Shown: positions 63,273 to 64,000 of the stretch, one piece after another
How positions within the stretch are numbered: position 1 is the stretch's first letter
Layout of the letters: the number at the start of each line of letters is the position of its first letter
Assembly: GCF_003024605.1 (NCBI RefSeq)
Contig: NZ_PYJQ01000010.1
Coordinates: 62,001-126,000 of the forward strand
DNA from: Rhizobium sp. JAB6
Lineage (GTDB): Bacteria > Pseudomonadota > Alphaproteobacteria > Rhizobiales > Rhizobiaceae
Direction: 5' to 3'
DNA length: 64,000 bases
Program-made: the position numbers and the translations under genes
The notes under the pieces: model-generated
Databases searched by the model: none
The model's input: the letters and a program-made list of their open reading frames with translations, nothing else
Told to the model about the DNA's origin: nothing

Positions 63273-64000
63273 ATGCTAGAGAAAATACCGCTGGAGGCCT
63301 TTCGCGTGTTCGACGCCGCGGCGCGCGCCATGAACTTCTCCCGTGCCGGCCGCGAGCTGAACATCACCCAGGCCGCCGTCAGTCGCCGCATCAAGGGACT
63401 GGAGGATCATCTTGGCGCGACGCTCTTTACCCGACGCGGCCGCAATCTTGCACTGACGCCAGATGGCGAGCGGCTGTTTCAGCGCGTGCGCGCCACGCTC
63501 GAATATCTTGAGGAGAGCCTGGAGCCGTTTCGTACTGGTACGGGTGAAATCATTTCCATTGCGGCGAGCGGTTCGATCTCCCATCTCTGGCTCGGGCAGC
63601 GGCTGAGAGATTTCGGCAAGGAGAGCCCCGGCATCTCGGTGCGGCTGCTGACGACGGACGTCCATTCCGAACTTGCCTCGGAGAACAACGACCTCATCAT
63701 CATCTATTCCACCGGCGAACACCCACGCTGGAGCCTGACCCCACTAATGAAAGAGGTGCTGGTGCCGATTGCCTCGCCGGATTACCTGGCGGCCCGCGGC
63801 CTCGACCCTCAGGCTCTGACGGCGGTCGATATCGCCGGGCTCGATCTTATCGACTACGAGCGCGCCAACGCTCATTGGATCAGCTTCCGCCAATGGTTCA
63901 GCCGCGTCGGCGATCCCCTGAAGGGTAAGCTGCCGAGGCCGCGCCTGTCCTTCTCGACCTACATCATGGCAGTGGAAGCAGCGTTACGGGGCGAAGGCAT
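63273..64000 (+). CDS. LysR-family regulator (GcvA-like), partial
   Basis: The visible 242 codons start MLEKIPLEAFRVFDAAARAMNFSRAGRELNITQAAVSRRIKGLEDHLGATLFTRRGRNLALTPDGERLF, a GcvA-like LysR HTH, followed by the start of the effector domain. GGAG precedes the ATG. The 3' end is cut by the window. It is divergent from the alcohol dehydrogenase/aldehyde dehydrogenase/enolase operon and probably controls it through the dyad at 63209-63260. Confidence 0.93.
   Translation, partial: MLEKIPLEAFRVFDAAARAMNFSRAGRELNITQAAVSRRIKGLEDHLGATLFTRRGRNLALTPDGERLFQRVRATLEYLEESLEPFRTGTGEIISIAASGSISHLWLGQRLRDFGKESPGISVRLLTTDVHSELASENNDLIIIYSTGEHPRWSLTPLMKEVLVPIASPDYLAARGLDPQALTAVDIAGLDLIDYERANAHWISFRQWFSRVGDPLKGKLPRPRLSFSTYIMAVEAALRGEG

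Overview
The window looks like a chromosomal segment of a Rhizobiaceae member, most likely Rhizobium or a close relative. Supporting signs are high GC coding sequence, aerobic cobalamin cobaltochelatase genes (cobS, cobT), a C4-pathway 5-aminolevulinate synthase (hemA), tamA/tamB, an NAD-dependent formate dehydrogenase operon, an rpmB promoter of the alphaproteobacterial CTTGAC-N17-CTATAG type, and several short intergenic repeat families of the kind scattered through Rhizobium genomes. No database search could be run, so names rest on recognised sequence motifs and gene order.

Layout. 1-8.7 kb: a partial aminotransferase (HisC), a methyltransferase, a glyoxalase II/cupin pair, a secreted esterase, a drug/metabolite exporter, a DUF3108 protein, rpmB and a queuosine-precursor transporter. 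7.6-16.2 kb: a lipoprotein, cobT, cobS, a J-domain protein, bolA, a CNNM/CorC protein, aroB and aroK, which is a housekeeping block. 16.3-24.4 kb: xerD with a small upstream gene, accA, an L,D-transpeptidase lipoprotein, a TusA-like protein, a His-rich COG0523 GTPase, a D,D-carboxypeptidase and an M20 amidohydrolase.

24.5-26.9 kb: a tRNA-Arg(CCU) is followed by an AT-richer stretch that breaks the housekeeping pattern. It holds an acetyltransferase remnant, a perfect 18-bp dyad, a two-gene unit of unknown function (one product is three tandem repeats of about 24 residues), a membrane-anchored coiled-coil protein and another orphan. It looks like a small island at a tRNA gene and is the best place to look for something undescribed.

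26.9-42.3 kb: a BON protein, dxr, hemA, a form-II coxSLM-type molybdenum hydroxylase operon, a candidate small RNA, a glycine-zipper lipoprotein, tamA-tamB and arginase. 42.6-45.1 kb: a stand-alone cheW and a soluble two-PAS chemoreceptor. 45.1-53.4 kb: the formate dehydrogenase operon fdsG-fdsB-fdsA-fdhD-fdsD with its LysR regulator, ending in a truncated oxalate/formate-type transporter, then an ArsR regulator. 53.5-57.9 kb: an SDR, glpR-glpD with phased TTCG repeats in between, and soxR divergent from an FMN reductase across a 19-bp-spacer SoxR-type promoter. 58-64 kb: an acyltransferase, then an enolase-superfamily/aldehyde dehydrogenase/alcohol dehydrogenase catabolic operon with a divergent LysR regulator cut by the window end.

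Several regulatory dyads and repeat elements are legible. A repeat of about 105 bp occurs in four full or partial copies, all in the same orientation relative to the downstream gene. In the two full copies its end supplies the stop codon of the upstream gene.
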